Below, in pieces: positions 9,027 through 16,962 of a DNA stretch of 64,000 nt. A program made the position numbers and the translations under genes. The DNA is taken from positions 1 through 64,000 of the forward strand of contig JACPVS010000007.1 of assembly GCA_016197365.1 (NCBI GenBank). Reading direction: 5' to 3'. Source of the stretch: Mycolicibacterium cosmeticum. GTDB lineage: Bacteria > Actinomycetota > Actinomycetes > Mycobacteriales > Mycobacteriaceae. The notes beneath the pieces were generated by a model. It was not told where the DNA came from and ran no database searches. It saw only the letters and a list, made by a program, of their open reading frames with translations. How positions within the stretch are numbered: the first letter of the stretch is position 1; each line of letters starts with the position of its first letter.

Positions 9027-9872
9027 ATGGCCGAAGCCCAAGCCCTTCCACTGAGTCCCCCGGGACGCACCCCTCGTCGGGTCATGACGATCGCCGGCTC
9101 CGATTCCGGCGGCAGTGCGGGCCTGCAGGCCGACCTGCGCACCTTCGCGATGCTGGGCGTCCATGGGTGTGCGGCGCTGACAGCCGTCACGGTGCAGAAC
9201 ACGTTGGGCGTGAGAACATTTCACGAAGTTCCCGTCGACGTCGTCGCCGGGCAGATCAGCGCTGTGGCATCTGACATCGGAATCGAGGCGGCCAAAACCG
9301 GGATGCTCGCGTCCAGCGAGATCATCAGGACCGTAGCGGCGACCTGGAGGTCCGAGGGACTCGACACGACCGTTCCGCTGGTGGTCGACCCTGTCTGTGC
9401 GTCCAATGTCGGTGAGCCACTTCTGCACGCCAGTGCGCTCGACGACATCCGCGAGGAACTGATCCCGTTGGCCACGTTGGTGACACCGAACCTCGATGAA
9501 GTACGACTCCTCGTCGGCATCGACGTTGTCGATGAGGACAGCCAACGCGACGCAGCCCGGGCCCTGCACGCATTGGGACCACGGTGGGCACTCGTCAAGG
9601 GCGGCCACCTGCGCACCTCGCGCACCAGCTCCGACCTTCTGTTCGACGGCTCGGAGTTCCATCGGTTCACCGCGACCCGCGTCGACACCCCGCACGATCA
9701 CGGCGCCGGAGACACTCTTGCCGCGGCGATCACCGCCGAACTGGCGCACGGCTACTCCGTTCCGGAGGCGGTCGGTTTCGGGAAGCTCTGGGTCACCGAC
9801 TGCATCCGCGCCGCCTATCCCCTGGGCCGGGGCCACGGTCCAGTCAACGGCCTGGCGAGGTTGTTGCGCTGA
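9027..9872 (+). CDS. thiD: Hydroxymethylpyrimidine/phosphomethylpyrimidine kinase ThiD
   Basis: 281 aa ribokinase-fold kinase of thiamine biosynthesis that phosphorylates HMP and HMP-P. The family signatures are the N-terminal VMTIAGSDSGGSAGLQADL with AVTVQNT after it, LVVDPVCASNVGEPLL for the substrate and cation region, and the anion hole HGAGDTLAAAI near the C-terminus. Length is slightly above the usual 265-275 because of a short N-terminal extension. No strong ribosome binding site precedes ATG 9027. A pyridoxal-kinase-type activity is the alternative within the same superfamily. It stands apart from the operon upstream, with a 50-nt gap. Confidence 0.88.
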   Translation: MAEAQALPLSPPGRTPRRVMTIAGSDSGGSAGLQADLRTFAMLGVHGCAALTAVTVQNTLGVRTFHEVPVDVVAGQISAVASDIGIEAAKTGMLASSEIIRTVAATWRSEGLDTTVPLVVDPVCASNVGEPLLHASALDDIREELIPLATLVTPNLDEVRLLVGIDVVDEDSQRDAARALHALGPRWALVKGGHLRTSRTSSDLLFDGSEFHRFTATRVDTPHDHGAGDTLAAAITAELAHGYSVPEAVGFGKLWVTDCIRAAYPLGRGHGPVNGLARLLR

Positions 9873-9921
9873 GCCAGGAAATCAGACGATAGCCTTCGCA
9901 GATCCGTTCTGTCGGATTCAG

Positions 9922-10287
9922 TTGACCAAGAGAGCAACTCGGCGCTGTCACCTTTTGACCTGCGTATCGCTCGTATTCGGCGCCGTGCTCGGCTTCACGG
10001 TCGTCGTGGCTTGGGGCCAGTTCTCCGCCGCCGCCACGCATGTCACCAACGAGGCAGCCACCCTGACGGCCATGTACCGACAAACCGCAGCCATGCCCGC
10101 CCCGGAGCAGACACAGCTGCGGGATTTGCTGCGCAAGTACGCAACAGCTGTAGAAGGTCCCGAATGGGACAAGCCCGATGTCCGAGGCACAACCGGCACC
10201 GCTCGCGCTGCACTCACACAGATGGATCTGGTGCTTGGTAGTCAGCAGGCGCGGGCACGGTCAGCGAGTTTCGGAGAGACTCCCTGA
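9922..10287 (+). pseudogene. Remnant of a DUF4239-type membrane protein
   Basis: The readable frame starting near TTG 9922 gives about 121 aa. It contains one hydrophobic segment (LVFGAVLGFTVVVAW) followed by a helical stretch with EAATLTAMYRQTAAMPAPEQTQLRDL and YATAVEGPEW. This matches the middle of DUF4239 (bestrophin-like) membrane proteins, which are normally about 250 aa with two helices before and two after the cytoplasmic region. Both ends are missing and there is no good start or ribosome binding site. It overlaps the tail of the convergent gene at 10261. It could also be a short divergent family member. Confidence 0.4.
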
Positions 10288-10716
10288 CCGCTGACCACGT
10301 CCGCGCTCATCGACAATTCGTGGAAAGAGCGGTGCCCCACGCAGGGGGCGGTAGTCAGCGGCGGCAAGTGCTGCTACCGCCGCAGAGACCAGCGCCAGGA
10401 TGAGGGCGGGCTGGACGCTCGCGTCAGCAGGAAGGTCGTAGAACAGCAGCCAGGCCAGGACGATGGTGGTGATGACGCCGAGACCATCAGTTGCACCGAT
10501 GATCGAAACATCAGGTCTGTTCAGGCCGATCTGCCCGCCGGTGATCGCAGTGGTCAACGCGCACACTGCGAGGGCCACACAGAGCGGAAACGTGAGCTTC
10601 CACAGCCCCCACGCGACGCGATCAGCGTCCTGAAGCGCAGTCCACGGCAGCAAGAGCGCAACAACCATCAAGGCGCCGGCTACGCCGCAGATCAACCGTC
10701 GAAGCAATGTGGTCAT
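10261..10716 (-). CDS. Four-helix membrane protein, function unknown
   Basis: 151 aa from the ATG whose complement is at 10714-10716, preceded on the minus strand by an excellent GAGGAGG ribosome binding site. Four hydrophobic segments are visible: LICGVAGALMVVALLLPW, LTFPLCVALAVCALTTAI, GLGVITTIVLAWLLFY and LILALVSAAVAALAA. A short basic tail (DERGRGQRSGS) ends the protein. No domain is recognised. It is divergent from the XRE regulator at 10824 across a perfect palindrome, suggesting that regulator controls it. Confidence 0.7.
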   Translation of the reverse strand: MTTLLRRLICGVAGALMVVALLLPWTALQDADRVAWGLWKLTFPLCVALAVCALTTAITGGQIGLNRPDVSIIGATDGLGVITTIVLAWLLFYDLPADASVQPALILALVSAAVAALAAADYRPLRGAPLFPRIVDERGRGQRSGSLSETR

Positions 10717-10771
10717 GTCGTCCTCCTCGGGGTCATGCCAGTGATCGTCACCGTCAGAGGTCGTGCTGTCG

Positions 10772-10787
10772 ATTACCTGGAGGTAAT
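10772..10787. promoter_or_regulatory. 16-bp palindromic operator between divergent genes
   Basis: ATTACCT-GG-AGGTAAT is a perfect inverted repeat with 7-bp arms. It lies 55 bp upstream of the minus-strand membrane protein start and about 37-52 bp before the ATG at 10824, covering the -35 region of the regulator promoter (candidate -10 TACTGT at 10810-10815). Inference: binding site of the XRE regulator. Confidence 0.6.
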
Positions 10788-10823
10788 GGAGCAGCGAACC
10801 CGATGCGGCTACTGTCGGTGCGA

Positions 10824-11651
10824 ATGGCGACCACCAGCTCCGCTCCTCAAGTCGGGCCGCTGCTGCGGGAATGGCGGCAGCGACGCCGGATGACCCAGCT
10901 GGAGTTGGCGATCGATGCGGGCACCTCGGCGCGCCACCTGAGTTTCGTCGAGACCGGCCGCTCCAAGCCCGGGCGAGACATGCTGCTGCGCCTCGGCGAG
11001 CGGCTCGACATCCCGTTCCGCGAACGCAACCGGCTCCTGCTCGCCGCCGGGCATGCTCCCGCGTTCCCCGAGCACCCGTTCGGCGCGCCCGAACTCGCTC
11101 CGGTCCGCGCCGCGCTGGAACGGATTCTGAAAAGCCATGACCCGTATCCGGCCGTCGTCTTCGACCGCCATTGGAACCTGGTCTCCGCGAACGCGGCGAT
11201 CCAACCGCTGATCGCGACGATCGATCCTGCGCTGCTGAACCCACCTGTCAATGTCCTCCGCGTCGGAATGGCGTTGATGCCGCAGATCATCAACGCCCAC
11301 GAGGTCATGACCTACTTTCGTGATCGCATCCAGCGTCAGCTCGCGACGACGGCCGACAACCAACTGGCAGAGCTCTTGGCCGAGTTGGATGACCACCTGT
11401 CTCGCGAAGAGCGCGGTGGGGCAACCGAATCCGCCTTTGCGCAGAATCTGGGTCCGGTCAGAGTCTGGGCGCCCGACGGCGGCGAGTGGTCGTTTTTCGG
11501 CATGTTCGGCACGATCGACATGCCGTTCGAGGTGACGATTTCCGAGTTGGCCATGGAGTTGCTCTTTCCCGCCGATCGCAGGACGGCCGATGCGTTTGAC
11601 GCGCTTGCTCGGTGTCGTCAAGCAGAACTCCGTGGTTCGGGTACTGCCTGA
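10824..11651 (+). CDS. XRE-family regulator with MmyB-like ligand-binding domain
   Basis: 275 aa from ATG 10824; ATG 10803 would add seven residues. The N-terminal helix-turn-helix (LLREWRQRRRMTQLELAIDAG, then TSARHLSFVETGRSKPGRDMLLRL) is classical. The C-terminal two thirds (VFDRHWNLVSANAAI, and the ending ISELAMELLFPADRRTADAFDAL) matches the MmyB-like PAS-type domain found in many actinobacterial regulators. TACTGT (10810-10815) is a -10 candidate 8 nt before ATG 10824, suggesting a near-leaderless start. It probably regulates itself and the divergent membrane protein through the palindrome at 10772. Confidence 0.88.
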   Translation: MATTSSAPQVGPLLREWRQRRRMTQLELAIDAGTSARHLSFVETGRSKPGRDMLLRLGERLDIPFRERNRLLLAAGHAPAFPEHPFGAPELAPVRAALERILKSHDPYPAVVFDRHWNLVSANAAIQPLIATIDPALLNPPVNVLRVGMALMPQIINAHEVMTYFRDRIQRQLATTADNQLAELLAELDDHLSREERGGATESAFAQNLGPVRVWAPDGGEWSFFGMFGTIDMPFEVTISELAMELLFPADRRTADAFDALARCRQAELRGSGTA

Positions 11652-11710
11652 GTCCGAGCTGCAGTGAGGATCTCGCCCCATCGAGGCCGGCGCAGGCAGA
11701 CAATGGATCT

Positions 11711-11860
11711 ATGTCCACTGTGCTCTGGATCCTTGTTGCGGTGCTCGCGGTAGGCACCATCGCCGGCGGCTTGTTGCGGATCCGCGCCTGGTTGCAGAAG
11801 CCGGCCCCGACCGAAGTGATCGAGGCCGCGCGCCGTCGCGAGGAGAAAGAAGGCGACTGA
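11711..11860 (+). CDS. Small single-pass membrane protein
   Basis: 49 aa. One N-terminal hydrophobic helix (VLWILVAVLAVGTIAGGLL) is followed by a charged cytoplasmic tail rich in Arg and Glu (EAARRREEKEGD). No ribosome binding site is obvious before ATG 11711. Short proteins of this shape are common in actinobacteria and no function can be assigned. The gene runs in the same direction as the GMC oxidoreductase 52 nt downstream. Confidence 0.55.
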   Translation: MSTVLWILVAVLAVGTIAGGLLRIRAWLQKPAPTEVIEAARRREEKEGD

Positions 11861-11912
11861 CGGTGCCGACTCGCTCCACCCGATTGACCGGTGGCTGAGG
11901 AATGATGCGGGA

Positions 11913-13598
11913 GTGAGCGCTGTCGCCGAATTCGATTTTATCATCGTGGGAGCAGGCAGTGCGGGCTGCCTGCTCGCCAACCGGCTCAGCGCCAACCCCG
12001 ATCACCGGGTGCTCCTGGTCGAGGCGGGCGGCAGAGACAACTGGTTCTGGATCAAGGTGCCGGTGGGATATCTATATACGATCGCCAACCCCCGCACCGA
12101 CTGGTGCTTCACGACCGAACCTGATCCGGGTCTGGCCGGCCGCAGCATTCACTACGCGCGGGGCCGCGTGATCGGCGGCTCGTCGTCGATCAACGCCATG
12201 ATCCATATGCGCGGACAGTCAAGCGATTACGACCTCTGGGCGCAGGCCACCGGTGATGACCGATGGCTCTGGGGTGGTCCGGACGGTCCCGGCGAGACGC
12301 TGTCGATCTACAAAAAGCTCGAAGACTACTTCGGCGGAGCCGACGAATGGCACGGCGCCGGTGGTGAAATCCCCGTCGCGCGGCCGCGGGTGCGCTGGAA
12401 GATCCTGGACGCGTGGCAGTCCGCTGCCGCCCACGTGGGCATCGACCCGATCGACGAGTTCAACCGGGGCGACAACGCCGGCAGTGCGTACTTCCACGTC
12501 AACCAGCGGCGGGGCCGTCGTTGGTCGATGGCCGATGCGTTCCTGCATCCCGTGACCCACCGGACCAATCTCACCGTCCACACCGACACCCAGGCCTTGA
12601 AGCTGCTGATGGACGACCAGGTCGACGAGAATCAACGGCACGGCGCCTGGACTACAGCTACACGCCGCGCCACCGGTGTGCGGTTGTTGAAGGACGGTCA
12701 CATCATCGACGTCCAAGCACGCCGCGAGGTGATCCTGAGCGCCGGAGCCATTGGCTCACCGCATCTCATGCAGGCCTCCGGGCTGGGGCCGGCCGGGCTG
12801 CTCACCCACCATCAGGTGCGAGTGGAGGTCGACCTGCCCGGAGTGGGTGAGAACCTCCAGGACCATCTGCAGCTGCGTACGGTCTACCGGGTACGCGGCG
12901 CGCAGACCGTCAATACGCTCTACCGCAATTGGATCACCCGTGGAGGCATGGGTATTCAGTACGCGTTGCTGCGCTCCGGACCGATGACCATGCCGCCCTC
13001 CACCCTGGGGGCTTTCGCCAAAAGCGATCCCGCGCTGGCCAGTCCCGATTTGGAGTGGCATGTGCAACCCCTGTCATTGGCCAAGTTCGGCGAACCGTTG
13101 CACAAGTTCGGCGCGATCACTCCCTCGGTGTGCAATCTGCGCCCCACTTCGCGGGGCCACGTGCGCATGGCCAGTGCAGATCCGCTGACCTACCCGAAGA
13201 TCTTGCCCAACTACCTGTCCACCGACGCCGATCGTCAGGTCGCGGTGCGGGGGTTGAGGATGACGCGCCAGATCATGGCGGCGCCGACCCTGGCCCGCTA
13301 CTGCCCAGAAGAGTTGCTTCCCGGACCGCAGCTGGAAAGCGATGACGAACTACAGAGCGCAGCCCGTGAACTCGGTACCACCATCTTTCATCCGGTGGGC
13401 ACCTGCGCGATGGGAGCCTTTGACACCCAAGGTGTTCCGCGTTCGGCAGCCACGGTGCTGGACACCGACTGTCGCGTGTACCGCGTGGCGGGCCTTCGAG
13501 TGGTCGATGCATCGGCAATGCCCACCATCACGTCCGGCAACACCAACGCACCGGTCATGCTGATCGCCGAGCGCGCAGCGCAGGCGATCCTGGGATAG
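11913..13598 (+). CDS. GMC-family FAD oxidoreductase (choline dehydrogenase-like)
   Basis: 561 aa. The N-terminal Rossmann motif is IIVGAGSAGCLLANRL, followed by the GMC signature region ARGRVIGGSSSINAMIHMRG. A second GMC signature is SAGAIGSPHLMQASGLGP, and the C-terminal active-site segments are FHPVGTCAMG (catalytic His) and SGNTNAP (second catalytic position). These flavoenzymes oxidise alcohols of many kinds; substrate cannot be read here. Start GTG 11913 follows a purine-rich stretch without a clear Shine-Dalgarno. The insertion around residues 225-250, relative to shorter homologues, is not explained. Confidence 0.92.
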   Translation: MSAVAEFDFIIVGAGSAGCLLANRLSANPDHRVLLVEAGGRDNWFWIKVPVGYLYTIANPRTDWCFTTEPDPGLAGRSIHYARGRVIGGSSSINAMIHMRGQSSDYDLWAQATGDDRWLWGGPDGPGETLSIYKKLEDYFGGADEWHGAGGEIPVARPRVRWKILDAWQSAAAHVGIDPIDEFNRGDNAGSAYFHVNQRRGRRWSMADAFLHPVTHRTNLTVHTDTQALKLLMDDQVDENQRHGAWTTATRRATGVRLLKDGHIIDVQARREVILSAGAIGSPHLMQASGLGPAGLLTHHQVRVEVDLPGVGENLQDHLQLRTVYRVRGAQTVNTLYRNWITRGGMGIQYALLRSGPMTMPPSTLGAFAKSDPALASPDLEWHVQPLSLAKFGEPLHKFGAITPSVCNLRPTSRGHVRMASADPLTYPKILPNYLSTDADRQVAVRGLRMTRQIMAAPTLARYCPEELLPGPQLESDDELQSAARELGTTIFHPVGTCAMGAFDTQGVPRSAATVLDTDCRVYRVAGLRVVDASAMPTITSGNTNAPVMLIAERAAQAILG

Positions 13599-13664
13599 GG
13601 CGGCGACACCGAGGTTCCCCTGTACCTCGCCGCACTCCCCTGCCTCAGACCGGCAACACGCCTC

Positions 13665-13670
13665 TAGGAT
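13665..13670 (+). promoter_or_regulatory. -10 hexamer TAGGAT for a leaderless start
   Basis: TAGGAT fits TANNNT and lies 7 nt before the GTG at 13678, so the mRNA would begin at or next to the start codon. No Shine-Dalgarno is present, consistent with leaderless translation. Confidence 0.45.
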
Positions 13671-13677
13671 CGGACAG

Positions 13678-14241
13678 GTGTTGTCCGTATCCGATCCGAT
13701 CACGTGGCAGCCGCGGCGCATCGCGATCGCGGGAGTGTCAGGTTCTGGCAAGACGACGCTGGCCCAGCATGTTTCCGCCCGGCTGGGGCTCCCCTACACG
13801 GAGATGGACAGCCTCTTCCACGGCCGCAATTGGCAGCCGCGAGACGAATTCGTCGATGACGTCGAGAACATCATCTCCACCGATTCATGGGTCATCGAGT
13901 GGCAGTATGCGGCGGTGCGCGACCAGATCATCGAGCGCGCTGACACCGTGCTCTGGCTCGACCTTCCCACCCCGCTGACGTTGTTTCGGCTCACCCGCCG
14001 CACAGTGCACAGGCGGATCCGTCGAGTGGAACTGTGGAACGGCAATTACGAAGGGCCCCTGCACAAGTTCTTTGCCGACCCCGACCACATCGTGCGGTGG
14101 GGTATCCGGACCCGCAACAAGTGCCGTGACCGCATACCGACGGTCGACGCATCGCACTCCCATTTACGCGTTGTGCGGCTTCACTCCACACGCGAGGGTG
14201 AACACTGGGTGAGCCGCGCCGCGGCAGGCCTGTCCCGGTAG
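13678..14241 (+). CDS. P-loop nucleotide-kinase-like protein
   Basis: 187 aa. The Walker A motif AGVSGSGKTTLA starts near residue 18, followed by LGLPYTEMDSLFHGRNWQPRDEF, the substrate-proximal segment of adenylate-kinase-like AAA_17/FlaR-type proteins, and DTVLWLDLPTPLTLFRLTRRTVHRRI, a Walker-B-like strand plus Arg-rich lid. Proteins of this type are annotated as adenylate kinases or DNA topology modulators, but the true substrate is usually unknown. The gene is alone and probably leaderless, with TAGGAT 7 nt upstream. Confidence 0.75.
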   Translation: MLSVSDPITWQPRRIAIAGVSGSGKTTLAQHVSARLGLPYTEMDSLFHGRNWQPRDEFVDDVENIISTDSWVIEWQYAAVRDQIIERADTVLWLDLPTPLTLFRLTRRTVHRRIRRVELWNGNYEGPLHKFFADPDHIVRWGIRTRNKCRDRIPTVDASHSHLRVVRLHSTREGEHWVSRAAAGLSR

Positions 14242-14566
14242 ATTCCCAACTTTCCGCCAGCTACCTCCTAGCTACAGCCCTGTCCGCAGCCGGGAATCGA
14301 CGCCTGCGGCGCTGAGCACGAACAGAGCCCCCTGGCTGCCACGGTGGCACACGCCACATGACGGCAACGGTCGCCGGGTAAAAGCTGCATGGCACAGCGT
14401 CATCCGTTCGGATGAATTCGAGCGCAGTGCAACGACGTGGCGCGACGGATTGGCCGACGTGCAGCATGATGGAGATGCGGGATGCGATTCGGGTGCAGTG
14501 TCGGCAGGTGGCGCGATCAGACGCTGGCAAAGCTTTAGAATTTGCGGAGCTTGAACGGGGAGGGAA
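14242..14566. other. Intergenic stretch without a supported gene
   Basis: No ORF here has a credible start, composition and length. The stretch does contain the palindrome at 14400 and, at its right end, a promoter-like TAGAAT (14536-14541) and the purine run GGGGAGGG (14557-14564) that belong to the small ORF at 14567. Confidence 0.5.
14400..14415. promoter_or_regulatory. 16-bp palindrome, possible operator
   Basis: TCATCCG-TT-CGGATGA is a perfect inverted repeat with 7-bp arms and a 2-nt centre, the same 7-2-7 geometry as the palindromes at 10772 and 51318. It lies 167 bp upstream of the small ORF at 14567. A role as regulator site is inferred only. Confidence 0.35.
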
Positions 14567-14731
14567 ATGTTCAACAAGATGCGGTCCTGGTGGAACACAC
14601 CTGTCATACGTCCCGTGCCCGCCATGTTGGCAGACCGGTTGGCCCCACAGGAGTTCACGCACAAGGCTCCAGACCTCCTCGACGCCACGTCCGCCGAGCC
14701 ACTGCCTGAGCGAGTGTCTCCAGCTACATAA
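14567..14731 (+). CDS. Hypothetical 54-aa protein
   Basis: ATG 14567 is preceded by GGGGAGGG (14557-14564), and TAGAAT at 14536-14541 is a good -10, so promoter, ribosome binding site and start line up. The spacing between the GGAGG core and the ATG is short (3 nt). The product starts MFNKMRSWWNTPVIRPVPAM, has an aromatic, basic N-terminus, and ends in an acidic, proline-containing tail; no family is recognised. GC at third positions is lower than in neighbours, so a recently acquired or non-coding origin remains possible. Confidence 0.42.
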   Translation: MFNKMRSWWNTPVIRPVPAMLADRLAPQEFTHKAPDLLDATSAEPLPERVSPAT

Positions 14732-14780
14732 CGTGATTGGTGACCCCCGTCGAGTGCGTGCACCGAACACCCCGAACCTT

Positions 14781-14786
14781 TAACGT
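14781..14786 (+). promoter_or_regulatory. -10 hexamer TAACGT for a leaderless start
   Basis: TAACGT fits TANNNT and lies exactly 6 nt before the GTG at 14793. No Shine-Dalgarno is present upstream of that start. Confidence 0.45.
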
Positions 14787-14792
14787 GGAGTC

Positions 14793-15512
14793 GTGGAGTG
14801 GGAGTTCGAAGGCGAGGTGTTCCAGTGGCGCGGGCCTGCACCGTACTTCTTTGTCGCCACACCCGCTCCCGTCGATGACTATCTGCACGCGCACCACGGC
14901 GAGCTGACCTACGGCTGGGGTGTCATCCCGGCGCAGGTACGCATCGGCGACACCGAGGTGACGACGTCGCTGATCCCGAAAGACGGTGTCTACCTGGTAC
15001 CGCTGAAGATCGCGCTACGCCGGCCGCACGGCATCGACGACGGCGATCATGTGCGGCTGCGGCTGCAGGTCGGCCGACAGAATGTCGGCGCACCATCGGA
15101 AGGAAACGAAATGACCACCTTCGTCATCGATGCGCCGGTGGCCATCACCCTCGCCACCGAGGGAGCGACCATCCCACCACAACACAGCCTCGCGGCCCCC
15201 ACGCTGCTGCGCGCGCAGGTGCTGGCCCTGGTCTATGACTCGGTGCGCCGCGGCGAGATGGACGAGCGGGCAGGCCGAAAGATTCTCGATCATATCCGAG
15301 GGCTGCGGATCCGGTTCCTCGGTGACCGCTCGTTGGAGGACCACGCCTGGCGGCTGGCCGCGAAACTGAATTGGCCCGACATCAATCAGGTCGTGTACAT
15401 CGCACTGACCCAACTTCAGGCCGACGCCCTGGTGACTGTCGACGACGAACTTGCAACGGCAGCACGTGCATTCGTCAAGACCGCGTCCCCGGCGGACATC
15501 CTGCGATCCTAG
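14793..15512 (+). CDS. DUF1905-PIN domain fusion protein
   Basis: 239 aa. Residues 1-90 match DUF1905 (WEFEGEVFQWRGPAPYFFV, YGWGVIPAQVRIG, TSLIPKDGVYLVPLK), normally a free protein of about 95 aa. From Met107 the sequence reads as a complete PIN domain of about 133 aa, with N-terminal VIDAPVAI (first acidic residue), DINQVVYIAL and VTVDDELA (late acidic residues). PIN domains are Mg-dependent RNases and often VapC-type toxins. An internal ATG at 15111 has a perfect ribosome binding site (GGAAGG at 15098-15103, 7-nt spacer), so a free PIN protein may also be made. No VapB-like antitoxin is adjacent. The full-length start is probably leaderless. Confidence 0.72.
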   Translation: MEWEFEGEVFQWRGPAPYFFVATPAPVDDYLHAHHGELTYGWGVIPAQVRIGDTEVTTSLIPKDGVYLVPLKIALRRPHGIDDGDHVRLRLQVGRQNVGAPSEGNEMTTFVIDAPVAITLATEGATIPPQHSLAAPTLLRAQVLALVYDSVRRGEMDERAGRKILDHIRGLRIRFLGDRSLEDHAWRLAAKLNWPDINQVVYIALTQLQADALVTVDDELATAARAFVKTASPADILRS

Positions 15513-15535
15513 ATCGTCTCCGCAGGTAGGAATCC

Positions 15536-16633
15536 TCAGAGGCCCACGTGCCGCACATTGTTGCCGCCCTGCCCCTTGACTTCGTACATCGCCGCATCGG
15601 CTTCGGCAACCAACTGCGTTACCAGTGATCCGACGTCGCGATTCAGCCGCGCGGCTACATCTACCGTCGCGATACCAACGCTCACCGTCACGCTTTCAGG
15701 CAGACCGGAAATCGCTTCGCGTAGGCGGTGAGCCATCGAAACCACGTCGGAGCGGGTCACGACCGCGATGAGAAACTCTTCACCCCCGGCCCGGCAGATC
15801 ACGGCGGGCAGTGGCGCCTGCCGCCGAAGCAGCTGCGCGACCGCGAGGATTGCTTGATCGCCCGCGGCGTGCCCGAAGCTGTCGTTGATCCTCTTGAAGT
15901 TGTCGATGTCCACCATGAAGATCGCCACCCGGACGGGCGCACCAGGATCGTTGGGCACCTGCGAGGTCTCGTGCAAGATGCGCGTCACCTCATCGACGAA
16001 ACCACGGCGATTGAACAGCCCGGTGAGTTGATCCTCGTCCGCGCGCATCGCATAACGCCGCAGAGCACGCGACAATCCCGACACTGACAGCGGAACCGCG
16101 AGGTTCAAGAACATCACCAGCCACAATGCTGCAACCGCGGTAGCGGCCTGGCCGCCGGCCGCGAGACGCCACACTGCGTCAACAGCAACCGCCAGCGCGA
16201 TCACACCATTGAGCAGCACGGCGCGCGAGCCGTGGAAGAACGCGAGATAGCCCCCCGTGACGGCCAGCGCTGACGCTGCCAAGGCGGCCATCTCCGGTGA
16301 TTCTTGCGTCAGACTCCAGCCCGCAATGACCGCGATGGCTCCCATCGACACCACTTCGGACTGCAACCGCGTCGGCCATCGAGCCAGCCAGAACACCGCC
16401 ATGCCGAAGGCGAAAGCGCTTCCCCCGACAGCAACCCACCAGCCGCCCGGCGTAACCGGACGTTGCATCAGCATGGCGGACAGCGGAACAAGCGAGGCTG
16501 AGGCAGCAACAGCGGCCAACACCATCTGGGCGGGACGCAGCAACTGCCGACGACGGAGAAACACCGACATGATCTCAAACCGATCGCGGCGGTTCCATCT
16601 TGTGATGAGCGGCGTTAACTGAAGAATCACCAC
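15536..16633 (-). CDS. Membrane GGDEF diguanylate cyclase
   Basis: 365 aa. About six hydrophobic helices occupy residues 35-190 (for example MVLAAVAASASLVPLSAML and ATAVAALWLVMFLNLAVPL). The GGDEF domain follows, with DQLTGLFNRRGF, IFMVDIDNFKRINDSFGH and the active-site RAGGEEF. It should make cyclic di-GMP from two GTP. The product-inhibition I-site RxxD, expected five residues before GGEEF, reads PLPA, so allosteric feedback is probably lost. No EAL or HD-GYP domain is attached. The GTG at 16633 has a GAGGAG ribosome binding site close by; ATG 16570 is an alternative start. Confidence 0.88.
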   Translation of the reverse strand: MVILQLTPLITRWNRRDRFEIMSVFLRRRQLLRPAQMVLAAVAASASLVPLSAMLMQRPVTPGGWWVAVGGSAFAFGMAVFWLARWPTRLQSEVVSMGAIAVIAGWSLTQESPEMAALAASALAVTGGYLAFFHGSRAVLLNGVIALAVAVDAVWRLAAGGQAATAVAALWLVMFLNLAVPLSVSGLSRALRRYAMRADEDQLTGLFNRRGFVDEVTRILHETSQVPNDPGAPVRVAIFMVDIDNFKRINDSFGHAAGDQAILAVAQLLRRQAPLPAVICRAGGEEFLIAVVTRSDVVSMAHRLREAISGLPESVTVSVGIATVDVAARLNRDVGSLVTQLVAEADAAMYEVKGQGGNNVRHVGL

Positions 16634-16717
16634 TCCTCACCGTTCCGTCGACCCAGCCGTCAGCAAACCACCTTACGGCAGGCCCGAGATGCGGTGAGGA
16701 GACTTCTCGGTGTCGGC

Positions 16718-16924
16718 TCAGTCGCCCCGCCCGGTCTGGGCCTGGAGGTCGTCGATGAGATCCGAGGCTTCGGCCTTGGTCAACTCGTCCGGCACGTCCT
16801 GACCCGCTTCTCGGGCCAAGGTGTGGAGATAGCTGCGCTGGGGGCCGGTCATCGACTCGTCGCCGGTCACCCAGTCGGACGTGTCCTTCTCGGCGTTTTC
16901 GTGCGAGGTGTGTTGTTGGGTCAT
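16718..16924 (-). CDS. DUF3072 family small protein
   Basis: 68 aa. The core WVTGDESMTGPQRSYLHTL followed by an LTKAEASDLIDDLQ helix matches DUF3072, a short SAP-like/helical domain found in many bacteria. Its function is unknown. ATG at complement 16922-16924 has GAGGGG about 12 nt upstream. It lies in the same direction as the SRPBCC protein upstream of it (38-nt gap). Confidence 0.8.
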   Translation of the reverse strand: MTQQHTSHENAEKDTSDWVTGDESMTGPQRSYLHTLAREAGQDVPDELTKAEASDLIDDLQAQTGRGD

Positions 16925-16962
16925 GACAGATGGATGCCCCTCGAACAAAGATTCGAAACGGA

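Noticed and set aside
14412..14783. 123-codon plus-strand ORF in the gap before the DUF1905-PIN gene
   Set aside because: Composition is not protein-like, it overlaps the better supported 54-codon ORF in another frame, and its ATG lies inside the palindrome at 14400.
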